Shown here one piece after another: positions 32,247 through 42,045 of a stretch of DNA of 64,000 nucleotides (position 1 is its first letter; the number at the start of each line of letters is the position of its first letter). Source of the stretch: Pseudomonadota bacterium. Lineage in GTDB: Bacteria > Pseudomonadota > Gammaproteobacteria > Burkholderiales > Rhodocyclaceae. The notes beneath the pieces were generated by a model, which saw only the letters and a program-made list of their open reading frames with translations, was not told the DNA's origin and did no database searches. Position numbers and translations under genes: made by a program. The stretch spans positions 1 through 64,000 of the forward strand of contig JAGTRW010000027.1 in the NCBI GenBank assembly GCA_018262095.1, given 5' to 3'.

Positions 32247-34289
32247 ATGAAAAAGGCCGCATCAACCCTCCCGCACCACCACGCACAGACGGTCAGTTCC
32301 ACCTTGACCGCCGGGCTCAGGAGCCGCCCGATCGTGATCACCAGCGTCACGCCCGAAGTCGATGGCGGTCGCTATGCGATCAAACGCGAGGTCGGCGACG
32401 AGCTCGTCGTGCACGCCGACGTCTTCAAGGATGGTCATGACAAGCTCTCGGTGATGCTGATGCTGCGCCGCCGTGACGAGACGGCGTGGCAAGAGGTACC
32501 GATGAGCTGCATCAACGCTGGCCTCGACCGCTGGCGCGGACAAATCACGCTGACCGAGAACACGGCGTATTTCTACACCATCGAGGCATGGACCGACGTC
32601 TTCGAGAGCTGGCGTGACGAGGTCGGCAAGAAGCTCGGCGCCGGCGTCGACGTCACGCTCGAACTGATCGAAGGCGCGGGCCTCGTCGAAGAAGCAGCGG
32701 GCCGCGCCGACGCTGCCGAAAAACAGTATTTCGACGACGTCATCGAACGCTTGGCGACGATCGATTATGCGGCGCGCTGCACGCTGCTGATGTCAGCAGA
32801 ATTGAGCCAGCGCATGGCCCGCTGGCCGGACCGCGGCACGGCCAGTCGCTATGATCTCGAACTCGAGGTCTTCGTCGACCGCGTCGCCGCGCGCTACGCC
32901 GCCTGGTACGAAATGTTCCACCGCTCGCAAGGTACGGTGCCGGGCCGCCCCGCGACGCTCAAGGATTGCGAGCGCCGCCTGCCGGAAATCCGCGACCTGG
33001 GCTTCGACGTGATCTATTTCGTCCCGGTTCATCCGATCGGCCGCTCGCACCGCAAGGGGCCCGACAACACGCTCAACGCCGGCCCCAACGACCCGGGCAG
33101 CCCCTACGCCATCGGCTCGGAAGAAGGCGGGCACATGGCCTTGCACAAGGACCTGGGAACGCTCGACGACTTCCGGCACTTCGTCGCTGCGGCAGCGTCG
33201 CACGGCATGGAAGTGGCGCTTGACTTCGCGATCCAGTGCTCACCCGACCATCCGTGGATCAAGGATCACCCCGACTGGTTCAAGTTCCGCCCTGACGGCA
33301 CCATCAAGTACGCCGAGAACCCGCCCAAGAAATACCAGGACATCGTCAACGTCGACTTTTACACCGTCGATCAGGAAGGCCTGTGGAAAGAAATCCTGCG
33401 CTCGGTACTGTTCTGGGTCGATCTGGGCGTCAAGATCTTCCGCGTCGACAATCCGCACACCAAGCCGGTGCCGTTCTGGGAATGGCTGATCCGCGAAGTT
33501 CGCGCGGACCACCCCGACGTCATTTTCCTGGCCGAAGCCTTCACCCGGCCGCCGATGATGCGCATGCTGGCCAAGGTCGGCTACAGCCAGTCGTACAGCT
33601 ACTTCACCTGGCGCAATTTCAAGCACGAGATCGCCGAGTACCTGACCGAACTCACGCAGTCGCCGGTCGCCGAATACATGCGTCCCAACTTCTTCCCGAC
33701 GACACCGGACATCCTGCCCGAATTCCTGCAACACGGCGGGCGCCCCGCTTTTGCCACACGCTTTGTTCTTGCCGCCACGCTGTCGAGCGTATACGGCATC
33801 TACAACGGTTACGAATTGTGCGAGAACGCTGCCGTCCCGGGCAAGGAAGAATACCTGCACTCGGAAAAATACGACTACAAGGTGTGGGACTGGGATCGCC
33901 CGGGCAACATCAAGGCGCTGATTGCCACCGTCAACCGCATCCGGCGCGAAAACAAGGCCTTGCAGGAATTGACCAACCTGCGTTTCTACCGAACCAGCGA
34001 CCACAACATCCTCTTTTACGGCAAGATGACTCCCGATCGATCGAACATGATCCTGATCGCCGTCAACCTCGACCCCTACGATTCGCACGGCACCGACCTA
34101 GAGGTTCCGCTCTGGGATCTGGGACTCTCCGACCACGAAGACTATATCGTCGAAGACCTGATCACCGGCAATCGGCATTTGTGGAGCGGCGCCTGGCACC
34201 ACTGGCACCTTGGCCCCGACAACAACCAGACGATGATCCTGCGCGTCCTGCCCTGGCATCACGTCGACTTCGAGAGCCCGAGCTTCTGA
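32247..34289 (+). CDS. glgE: Alpha-1,4-glucan:maltose-1-phosphate maltosyltransferase
   Basis: Adds maltosyl units from maltose-1-phosphate to alpha-1,4-glucan, releasing phosphate. It has 680 residues, GH13_3. The N-terminal beta domain (about 30-200) precedes the barrel. Motifs: YFVPVHPIGRSHRKGPDN, KIFRVDNPHTKPVPFW (Asp nucleophile), VIFLAEAFTRPPMM (Glu) and NFFPTTPDILPEFLQ (Asp). ATG 32247 has AGGAAA upstream; an in-frame TTG at 32229 is less likely. No treS or pep2 lies in the window, so its substrate probably comes from the GlgM-like enzyme encoded two genes upstream. Confidence 0.95.
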   Translation: MKKAASTLPHHHAQTVSSTLTAGLRSRPIVITSVTPEVDGGRYAIKREVGDELVVHADVFKDGHDKLSVMLMLRRRDETAWQEVPMSCINAGLDRWRGQITLTENTAYFYTIEAWTDVFESWRDEVGKKLGAGVDVTLELIEGAGLVEEAAGRADAAEKQYFDDVIERLATIDYAARCTLLMSAELSQRMARWPDRGTASRYDLELEVFVDRVAARYAAWYEMFHRSQGTVPGRPATLKDCERRLPEIRDLGFDVIYFVPVHPIGRSHRKGPDNTLNAGPNDPGSPYAIGSEEGGHMALHKDLGTLDDFRHFVAAAASHGMEVALDFAIQCSPDHPWIKDHPDWFKFRPDGTIKYAENPPKKYQDIVNVDFYTVDQEGLWKEILRSVLFWVDLGVKIFRVDNPHTKPVPFWEWLIREVRADHPDVIFLAEAFTRPPMMRMLAKVGYSQSYSYFTWRNFKHEIAEYLTELTQSPVAEYMRPNFFPTTPDILPEFLQHGGRPAFATRFVLAATLSSVYGIYNGYELCENAAVPGKEEYLHSEKYDYKVWDWDRPGNIKALIATVNRIRRENKALQELTNLRFYRTSDHNILFYGKMTPDRSNMILIAVNLDPYDSHGTDLEVPLWDLGLSDHEDYIVEDLITGNRHLWSGAWHHWHLGPDNNQTMILRVLPWHHVDFESPSF

Positions 34290-35732
<1,443 letters not shown>

Positions 35733-35741
35733 TACCCGAAC

Positions 35742-35770
35742 AAAGGGCACTTCCGGGTGCCCTTTTTTTT
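35742..35770 (+). terminator. Intrinsic terminator after gap
   Basis: GGGCAC at 35745-35750 pairs with GTGCCC at 35757-35762 over a TTCCGG loop, followed by eight T. It lies 12 bases after the gap stop, inside the gap-pgk space. Confidence 0.92.
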
Positions 35771-35797
35771 CAACACCGCTTTGAATCGAGTACTGCC

Positions 35798-36967
35798 ATG
35801 ACCTTCAAACGCCTTACCGACCTCGACGTCTCCGGCAAGCGTGTTTTCATCCGCGCCGACCTCAACGTCCCCCAGGACGACAAACTCGCCATCACCGATG
35901 ACACCCGCATCCGCGCCGCCCTCCCCGGCATCCAATACGCGCTGGGCAAGGGTGCCGCAGTAATGGTCACCTCCCACCTTGGCCGCCCGACCGAAGGCGA
36001 GTTCAAGCCTGAAGACTCGCTGGCGCCGGTCGCCAAACGCATGTCCGAACTGCTCGGCAAGCCCGTTCGCCTGGTCCAGAACTGGGTCGACGGCGGCTTT
36101 GAAGTCAAAGCCGGCGAAGTGGTCATGCTTGAGAACGCCCGCTGCAACAAGGGCGAAAAGAAATGCAACGACGAACTGTCGCAAAAGATGGCAGCGCTCT
36201 GCGACGTCTGGGTGATGGACGCGTTCGGCACGGCGCACCGCGCTGAAGCGACCACCTACGGCATCGGCAAGTACGCCAAGATCGCCTGCGCCGGCCCCTG
36301 CGTCGCCTCCGAACTCGAAGCGCTGACCAAGGCGCTGGCCCATCCGGCACGCCCGATGGTGGCGATTGTCGGCGGCTCCAAGGTGTCGACCAAACTGACC
36401 GTACTCGAAAGCCTTTCCGCCAAGGTCGACCAACTGGTCGTCGGCGGCGGCATCGCCAACACCTTCCTGCTCGCTGCGGGCAAGAAGATCGGCAAATCGC
36501 TCGCCGAGCGCGACCTCGTCGATCAGGCCAAGGCGGTGATGGCCAAGGTCAAAGTACCGCTGCCGACCGACGTGGTCTGCGCCAAGGAATTCTCGGCAAG
36601 CGCGGTCGCCACCGTCAAGAGCGTCGATGACGTCGCTGACGACGACATGATCCTCGACATCGGCCCGGATTCAGCCAAGGCGCTCGCCCAGATCATCGCC
36701 AACGCCGGAACGGTCGTCTGGAACGGTCCGGTCGGCGTTTTCGAAATGGACTCTTTCGCCAACGGGACCAAGGCGCTGGCCGCTGCAGTCGCCAGCTCCA
36801 AGGCCTTCACGCTGGCTGGCGGTGGCGATACCGTCTCGGCGATCAACGTCTTCAAGATCCAGGACAAGGTCGGCTACATCTCGACCGCTGGCGGCGCCTT
36901 CCTCGAGTTCCTCGAGGGCAAGCGGCTCCCCGCTGTCGATATCCTCGAATCGCGCTTCAAGGACTAA
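35798..36967 (+). CDS. pgk: Phosphoglycerate kinase
   Basis: Transfers phosphate from 1,3-bisphosphoglycerate to ADP. It has 389 residues. Motifs: [20 protein letters not shown], the nucleotide region [15 protein letters not shown], and the C-terminal [19 protein letters not shown] 35798 gives [17 protein letters not shown]; the frame is open upstream across the gap terminator, which is not coding. Its own terminator follows at 36978. Confidence 0.97.
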   Translation: MTFKRLTDLDVSGKRVFIRADLNVPQDDKLAITDDTRIRAALPGIQYALGKGAAVMVTSHLGRPTEGEFKPEDSLAPVAKRMSELLGKPVRLVQNWVDGGFEVKAGEVVMLENARCNKGEKKCNDELSQKMAALCDVWVMDAFGTAHRAEATTYGIGKYAKIACAGPCVASELEALTKALAHPARPMVAIVGGSKVSTKLTVLESLSAKVDQLVVGGGIANTFLLAAGKKIGKSLAERDLVDQAKAVMAKVKVPLPTDVVCAKEFSASAVATVKSVDDVADDDMILDIGPDSAKALAQIIANAGTVVWNGPVGVFEMDSFANGTKALAAAVASSKAFTLAGGGDTVSAINVFKIQDKVGYISTAGGAFLEFLEGKRLPAVDILESRFKD

Positions 36968-36977
36968 ATTGAACGCA

Positions 36978-37000
36978 GGCCGCCCTAGGGCGGCCTTTTT
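36978..37000 (+). terminator. Intrinsic terminator after pgk
   Basis: GGCCGCCC, a TA turn, then GGGCGGCC and five T. It lies 10 bases after the pgk stop and separates glycolysis from the decarboxylase operon. Confidence 0.9.
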
Positions 37001-37149
37001 CATGCACCACCTCGCAAGCTGCACCGGTAACGAATGCAATACCGCGCTGGCGGACAAAGACCCACGCCTTGACCAGTTGACTGTCACGGCATCCACCCCG
37101 ACCATGCCAAACGAGTACCCATCACGAACACCACCTGGCAAAGGCTAAC

Positions 37150-38703
37150 ATGACGATCAAACCTGAACTGATGGAAACCTTGCGCAAGAAACGCGCAAAG
37201 ATTTCCCAACACATTGCCCCGGAAAAGCTCTCGACCATGCACGCCAAAGGCATGCTCTCGGCGCGCGAACGCATCGACGCGCTGTTTGACGCGGGAACTT
37301 TTCAGGAAGTCGGAATGCATGCACGGCACAACGCCGTGCATTTCGGAATGGAAGGAAAAGACCTGCCGGCGGACGGCGTGATCACCGGCTCGGGCTATCT
37401 GGGCAACCAGCAGATTGCCGCTTTTTGCCAGGACTTCAGCGTCATGGCTGGATCGCTGGGCAAGATGCAGGCGCGCAAAATCTCGCGCGCCATGCGCTAT
37501 GCATTGAAGACCGGAATTCCGGTCGTCGCCTTCAAGGACTCCGGTGGCGCGCGAATTCAGGAGGGCGTCGACGCGCTGTCCGGCTACGGCGACGTCTTTT
37601 ACGCCAACGTCCTGCTGTCCGGTGTCGTTCCGCAGATCGCCGTGGTATGCGGTCCCTGCGCCGGTGGCGCAGCGTACTCGCCAGCGCTGATGGACTTTGT
37701 CATCATGACGCGCAACAACTCGTACATGTGCCTGACCGGCCCCGAAGTCATCAAGGCGGTGACCGGCCGCACGACGACGATGAACGAAATCGGCAGCGCC
37801 GAAATGCATGCCGCGGTCAGCGGCAACGCTCACTTTGTCGCCGAAGACGACCAGCATGCCATCGATCTGGTCAAGCATATCCTCTCCTACCTGCCGTCGA
37901 ACAATACCGAGGACCCCCCGCACGACCTGTCGACGGCCATCGAAGAGACCACCGACCACGGGATGAACGACCTCATCCCGGCCGATCCGTCGGAGCCGCT
38001 TGAGATGTATGCCGTCATCCGGCGCCTGGTGGACAATGGCGAACTGCTCGAAGTGCATGCCAGCTTCGCGCGCAACGTCATCGTCGGCTTCGCGCGTTTT
38101 TCCGGCGTCGTCGTCGGCATCGTCGCCAATCAGCCGATGGTCATGGCCGGCGCGCTCGACCTCAACGCCGCCGACAAGGTCGCACGTTTTGTCCGCACCT
38201 GCAATGTCTTCAACATCCCGCTGGTCACGCTGGTCGATGTTCCCGGCTTCCTGCCCGGCGTCGAGGAAGAGCGTGGCGGCATCATTCGTCACGGCGCCAA
38301 GATGCTGTTCGCCTTCGCATCCTGTACCACACCGAAGATCACCGTCATCCTGCGCAAGGCGTATGGCGGATCGTACCTGGCGATGTGCAGCCAGGAACTC
38401 GGCGCCGACATGGTGTTTGCCTGGCCGACCGCCGAAATCGCCGTCATGGGCGCCGACGCTGCCGTCAAGATGCTCTACCGGAAGGATCTCGACAAGGCCG
38501 AAGACCGCGCTGCGCGCGCCGCTGAACTGGCGCAGGAATACCGCGATGAGTTCGCTTCGCCGTACGAGGCGGCAGCCAATTTCTACATCACCGATGTCAT
38601 CGAACCCGGCGAGACGCGATCGATGATCTCGCTCGCGCTACGCAAGACGCTCGGCAAGCGCGAACTGCGCCCGAGCAAAAAGCACGGCAACATGCCGATG
38701 TAA
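37150..38703 (+). CDS. mmdA: Methylmalonyl-CoA decarboxylase alpha subunit (carboxyltransferase)
   Basis: Moves the carboxyl group from methylmalonyl-CoA to the biotin carrier; soluble part of a sodium-pumping complex. The 517-residue protein has the two-half carboxyltransferase fold: SGGARIQEGVDALSGYGDVF and GPCAGGAAYSPALMDF (oxyanion region) in the N half, FLPGVEEERGGIIRHGAKML and KAYGGSYLAMCSQELGAD in the C half. Similar folds occur in propionyl-CoA carboxylases and glutaconyl-CoA decarboxylase; the OadG, biotin and OadB neighbours support the decarboxylase. It starts the operon mmdA-D-C-B, in the order reported for Propionigenium. Confidence 0.9.
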   Translation: MTIKPELMETLRKKRAKISQHIAPEKLSTMHAKGMLSARERIDALFDAGTFQEVGMHARHNAVHFGMEGKDLPADGVITGSGYLGNQQIAAFCQDFSVMAGSLGKMQARKISRAMRYALKTGIPVVAFKDSGGARIQEGVDALSGYGDVFYANVLLSGVVPQIAVVCGPCAGGAAYSPALMDFVIMTRNNSYMCLTGPEVIKAVTGRTTTMNEIGSAEMHAAVSGNAHFVAEDDQHAIDLVKHILSYLPSNNTEDPPHDLSTAIEETTDHGMNDLIPADPSEPLEMYAVIRRLVDNGELLEVHASFARNVIVGFARFSGVVVGIVANQPMVMAGALDLNAADKVARFVRTCNVFNIPLVTLVDVPGFLPGVEEERGGIIRHGAKMLFAFASCTTPKITVILRKAYGGSYLAMCSQELGADMVFAWPTAEIAVMGADAAVKMLYRKDLDKAEDRAARAAELAQEYRDEFASPYEAAANFYITDVIEPGETRSMISLALRKTLGKRELRPSKKHGNMPM

Positions 38704-38721
38704 CCCGGAGAAACGACATCC

Positions 38722-39036
38722 ATGTTTAGCTTAGCGGTAATAAAATCGTTACAGGTTTACGGCATCGCCATCGTCGTTTCGTTGGTTGTCGCCGTACTGA
38801 TCAAGCTGCTGGTCGTTCTGACGAGCCAGGTCAAGCCGGCGGCCAAGGTGGCGACCGTCGAGAAACCGGTCGAAAAACTCATTGCACCGGGCGTTCCCGA
38901 CGACGTGGTCGCCGCGATCACGGCAGCGGTTGCGGTCGTTTGCGGACCGTACCGCGTTCTGCACATCGGCGAATCCAAGCGCTCGTGGGCCAGCCAAGGC
39001 CGCATCGCCCAACACTCTCATCAGCCAAGACACTAA
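38722..39036 (+). CDS. mmdD: OadG-family small membrane subunit (delta) of the decarboxylase
   Basis: A 104-residue subunit with one N-terminal transmembrane helix at about 8-33 (VYGIAIVVSLVVAVLIKLLVVLTS). A hinge with Lys/Val/Pro (KPAAKVATVEKPVEK) and a short soluble tail follow. In this family the tail holds the carboxyltransferase against the membrane subunit. It lies 18 bases after mmdA and 13 before the biotin carrier. Sequence similarity is low, as is usual for this subunit; the assignment rests mainly on topology and position. Confidence 0.82.
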   Translation: MFSLAVIKSLQVYGIAIVVSLVVAVLIKLLVVLTSQVKPAAKVATVEKPVEKLIAPGVPDDVVAAITAAVAVVCGPYRVLHIGESKRSWASQGRIAQHSHQPRH

Positions 39037-39049
39037 CCAGGGAAATATC

Positions 39050-39433
39050 ATGTCCAGAAATTTCAAGATCACCGTCAACGGGACCGAATACGACGTCGCT
39101 GTCGAAGAACTCACCGACGGCGCCACGCAGATCATGCCGCGCTATACGCCGGCGCCGGTCGCTGCAGTCAGCGCGGCTCCCGCCGCAATCGCCGTCCCCA
39201 AGGCTGCGCCCGCTGCCGGCGGCGGTGCCCAGGTCGCGCAGATGGGTGGCGTCGTCACCCAGATCCTCGTCAAAGCGGGACAAAGCGTCAATGAGGGCGA
39301 CAAGATCGCCGAACTCGAAGCGATGAAGATGAAAGTTCCGGTGACCGCCACCTGCTCGGGGACGGTGTCGGCCATCCACGTCGCCGTCGGCGACGCCGTC
39401 GAAGGCGGACAAGCGCTGCTGACCATCGCCTGA
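39050..39433 (+). CDS. mmdC: Biotin carboxyl carrier subunit (gamma) of the decarboxylase
   Basis: Carries CO2 on biotin from MmdA to the sodium pump MmdB. The 127-residue protein has an N-terminal beta segment (FKITVNGTEYDVAVEEL), a flexible Ala/Pro linker at about 34-58, and a C-terminal biotinyl domain with Lys93 in EAMKMKVPV. ATG 39050 has AGGGAAA upstream. The frame is open to 38882 but that is mmdD sequence. An intercistronic hairpin separates it from mmdB. Confidence 0.93.
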   Translation: MSRNFKITVNGTEYDVAVEELTDGATQIMPRYTPAPVAAVSAAPAAIAVPKAAPAAGGGAQVAQMGGVVTQILVKAGQSVNEGDKIAELEAMKMKVPVTATCSGTVSAIHVAVGDAVEGGQALLTIA

Positions 39434-39476
39434 GGCGCTCGGGCCAAGGCCTGAAACCTTTCGTAATTTCACACAA

Positions 39477-39498
39477 TCAGGCGGCCAAGGCCGCCTGA
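39477..39498 (+). promoter_or_regulatory. Perfect intercistronic hairpin between mmdC and mmdB
   Basis: TCAGGCGGCC, AA, GGCCGCCTGA: a ten-base perfect inverted repeat 43 bases after the mmdC stop and 17 before mmdB. No T run follows, so it is more likely an RNA-processing or stability element than a terminator. Confidence 0.6.
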
Positions 39499-39515
39499 CA
39501 ACTGGTCAATCTCAA

Positions 39516-40721
39516 ATGGAAAGCATCAGTTTTCTCGATCTCTTTCAGGGTATAGCCACCCTGGTTGCTTCCGAGCCGAAGATCATGATTGGTCGCATCG
39601 TCCTGATGCTGCTCGGCTTTCTGCTAATTTATCTCGGTTCGCGCAACGTCCTCGAACCGCTGTTGATGATCCCGATGGGTCTCGGCATGTCGTCGATCAA
39701 CGCCGGCGTGATGTTCCTCGAAGGCGGCAAGATCGGCACGCTGTTCGTCGACCCTTTGATGTCCGACCCGACCGATCTCGTCAACATCATGCAGATCAAC
39801 TGGCTGCAGCCGATCTACACGCTGACCTTCAGCAACGGTCTGATCGCCTGCCTGGTGTTTATGGGCATCGGTGTGCTGCTCGACGTCGGTTACGTGATGG
39901 CCCGACCGTTCCAGAGCATGTTCATCGCGCTCTTTGCCGAACTCGGCACCATCGTCGTCTACCCGATCGCCGTCGCGCTCGGTCTCACTCCGCAGGAAGC
40001 CGCTTCCGTCGCGACGATCGGCGGCGCCGACGGTCCGATGGTGTTGTTCACCTCGTTGGTTCTGGCCAAGCATCTGTTTGTGGCGATCACCGTCGTCGGC
40101 TACCTCTACCTCGGGCTGACCTACGGCTGCTACCCGTATCTCATCAAATGGCTGATTCCCGAGAGACTGCGCGGCATCAATATGTCAGACCAACGCGGAC
40201 CGACGATCACTCGCTCGCAGAAGCTGATCTTCGCAGTCGTCGCCTGCACGTTGCTGTGCCTGCTGTTCCCGGTCGCCGCGCCGCTGTTTTTCTCGCTCTT
40301 CGTCGGTGTCGCGGTACGTGAAAGCGGCCTGGAAAACTTCTCCAACCTGATCGGCGAGACCTTCCTCTACGGCGCGACCTTCTTCCTCGGACTGACGCTC
40401 GGCGTGCTCTGCGAAGCGAGCACGCTGCTCGACCCGACGGTGCTCAAGCTGCTGCTGCTCGGCATGCTGGCGCTGTTGATTTCGGCGCTCGGCGGAATCG
40501 CCGGCGGCTACGTGATGTACTTCGCGACCGGCGGCAAATTCAACCCGATGATCGGCATCGCCGGCGTCAGCTGCGTACCGACGACCGCCAAGGTGGTCCA
40601 GAAGATCGCCACCGCCGCCAATCCGTCGGCGATCATTCTGCCGCAAGCACTGGGTGCCAACATCAGCGGCGTCATCACCTCGGCCATCATTGCCGGCGCT
40701 TTCATCGCCATGTTGCGCTGA
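39516..40721 (+). CDS. mmdB: Sodium-translocating decarboxylase beta subunit
   Basis: Inner-membrane pump that decarboxylates carboxybiotin and moves sodium out of the cell. It has 401 residues with about nine hydrophobic segments. The family's ion-site regions are visible: GIGVLLDVGYVMARP (conserved Asp), GGADGPMVLFTSL, and the C-terminal NPMIGIAGVSCVPTTAKVVQ with SAIILPQALGANISGVI. It ends the mmdADCB operon; a strong hairpin follows at 40735. Confidence 0.94.
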   Translation: MESISFLDLFQGIATLVASEPKIMIGRIVLMLLGFLLIYLGSRNVLEPLLMIPMGLGMSSINAGVMFLEGGKIGTLFVDPLMSDPTDLVNIMQINWLQPIYTLTFSNGLIACLVFMGIGVLLDVGYVMARPFQSMFIALFAELGTIVVYPIAVALGLTPQEAASVATIGGADGPMVLFTSLVLAKHLFVAITVVGYLYLGLTYGCYPYLIKWLIPERLRGINMSDQRGPTITRSQKLIFAVVACTLLCLLFPVAAPLFFSLFVGVAVRESGLENFSNLIGETFLYGATFFLGLTLGVLCEASTLLDPTVLKLLLLGMLALLISALGGIAGGYVMYFATGGKFNPMIGIAGVSCVPTTAKVVQKIATAANPSAIILPQALGANISGVITSAIIAGAFIAMLR

Positions 40722-40734
40722 CAATACGTCAACA

Positions 40735-40756
40735 GCAGGGCGGTCAGCCGCCCTGC
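40735..40756 (+). terminator. Hairpin after mmdB, terminator-like
   Basis: GCAGGGCGG, TCAG, CCGCCCTGC, a perfect nine-base stem 13 bases after the mmdB stop. There is no T run, so termination may need Rho or be partial. Confidence 0.5.
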
Positions 40757-40825
40757 ACCACTCCAGCCGGCGATCACTGCCCGAAGTCCGCTAACCCAAG
40801 CGCTCGCCAGTTCTTCGTGCCGCCA

Positions 40826-40865
40826 ATGACATTGGCGCAAGCTCGCCCTATAATTGGCGCGCCAA
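40826..40865 (+). promoter_or_regulatory. Strong sigma-70 promoter overlapped by a palindrome
   Basis: ATGACA at 40826-40831, a 17-base spacer, and a perfect TATAAT at 40849-40854. A 12-base palindrome, TTGGCGCGCCAA, covers 40854-40865, at the expected start site, and a TTGGCGC half-site lies in the spacer at 40832. This looks like a repressible promoter for the unknown gene at 40963. Confidence 0.72.
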
Positions 40866-40962
40866 CCTACCTGCAGGCGGTGGGTTGAGCTATATTCCCA
40901 GGGACCGATTTACCTAATTGGTGTGATTGTCGATAACTTTATCGTGGGAAGGTTGGATTGCC

Positions 40963-41745
40963 ATGACCGTTTATCTTTATTTTTCTCTGATTCCAGAAGC
41001 ACTGATTGCGTCCAACCTTCCGCCGGAAAAATTCGGGCAGTATTACGCCACCGGAAGCGGATACAAATCCAAGGGACAGTGCATCTTCTTCGAAGTCGAC
41101 GCCAACTTCCGCAGCGATTACTTCGATATCCAGGCCGCCATCGAGCGCTGCGTGCCGACCGCCGACGGGACGCCCAAGCACTCGGTCTATATTTCCGTCT
41201 ACCGGGTACTCGAGCACATCCCGGTCAGCGCGCTCAACAAGCTCTACCTATCGACCGCCTACGGCCACACGCTGGGTCTCGAACGCGGCGAGCTGTCGGC
41301 GAAAATGGAGCAAGGCCTGCATCTCTATCAGGACCTGGCGCCGGTCAACAGCCTGGTGGTCAGCAATCTCGACCCGGCGTCCTTCTATGAAAGCGTCACC
41401 TCAAAGCCGACCAAGTACATCCGTTTTCCAGGACTCGTCTTCGTCGAACTCGAACTCGATGAATTGGCCAAAGATCCGGAAAACGGCCTGGCCAACGATC
41501 TGCCCTACCCCTACCTTCACCATTTGCGCGAGGCCTTGCTGGTTCTCAAGCCGAGGACCGATGAAAAGCCGAGCACCAAAGACAGCAAGATGGTCCATCG
41601 GGTCCATTCGCTCGAATTCCCGTACCGCATGATCAAAAAAGGTTTCTACGTCGGCAACGGTCCCGAGCTGGTCTTTTATCCGATGCTCAGCGCGCGCGAG
41701 CTACGCGAAAACCATAACCAGTGGTGGCGTTCGGCCAACCTCTGA
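40963..41745 (+). CDS. Soluble protein of unknown function
   Basis: A 260-residue protein I do not recognise. It has no signal peptide or membrane helix. It reads as a mixed alpha/beta cytosolic protein, with QCIFFEVDANF, VYISVYRVLEHIP, STAYGHTLGLERGELSA and PYPYLHHLREALL as the most structured parts. ATG 40963 gives MTVYLYFSLIPEALIASNLP; an in-frame TTG at 40927 is also possible. It stands alone behind a strong, palindrome-marked promoter and before pyk, with a hairpin after it, so it is probably a single-gene, regulated unit. Confidence 0.75.
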   Translation: MTVYLYFSLIPEALIASNLPPEKFGQYYATGSGYKSKGQCIFFEVDANFRSDYFDIQAAIERCVPTADGTPKHSVYISVYRVLEHIPVSALNKLYLSTAYGHTLGLERGELSAKMEQGLHLYQDLAPVNSLVVSNLDPASFYESVTSKPTKYIRFPGLVFVELELDELAKDPENGLANDLPYPYLHHLREALLVLKPRTDEKPSTKDSKMVHRVHSLEFPYRMIKKGFYVGNGPELVFYPMLSARELRENHNQWWRSANL

Positions 41746-42045
41746 GCGGCACTCCCGCGCACAAGTCAAACGCCGGCACTTGCGCCGGCGTTTGCGTTTC
41801 GATTGAGCCCCCCCCTGGCGCCGTAATGTGCGTGCAACAGATCAAGAACAAAATCGCCGTTTGCCGGCAACGCAAGGCCTTTCAACCACCGGACAGACGG
41901 CATTGAGTCGCGAAAACGGCCTCTACGGCGCAGCCTCGGCGGGCCGCCGCGGCGCAGCCGCCCGATATACGTTAAAATTGCACCTTGTAAGCCAATTTTT
42001 CACCAAAAACAGCCGGATTACACGGTTAGATCACAAAGGAAGTTC
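41746..42045. other. 300-base intergenic region before pyk
   Basis: A hairpin, AAACGCCGGC with GCCGGCGTTT (41768-41793), ends the upstream unit. TAAAAT at 41973-41978 is a -10 candidate for pyk about 70 bases before its ATG. No gene is seen. Confidence 0.45.
41768..41793 (+). terminator. Hairpin after the unknown gene
   Basis: A perfect ten-base stem around an ACTTGC loop, 22 bases after the stop, followed by TTTGCGTTTC, a weak T tract on its 3' side. Confidence 0.6.

Noticed and set aside
40832-40848. TTGGCG at 40832 as the -35 box of the 40849 TATAAT
   Set aside because: The spacer would be 11 bases; ATGACA at 40826 gives the proper 17.
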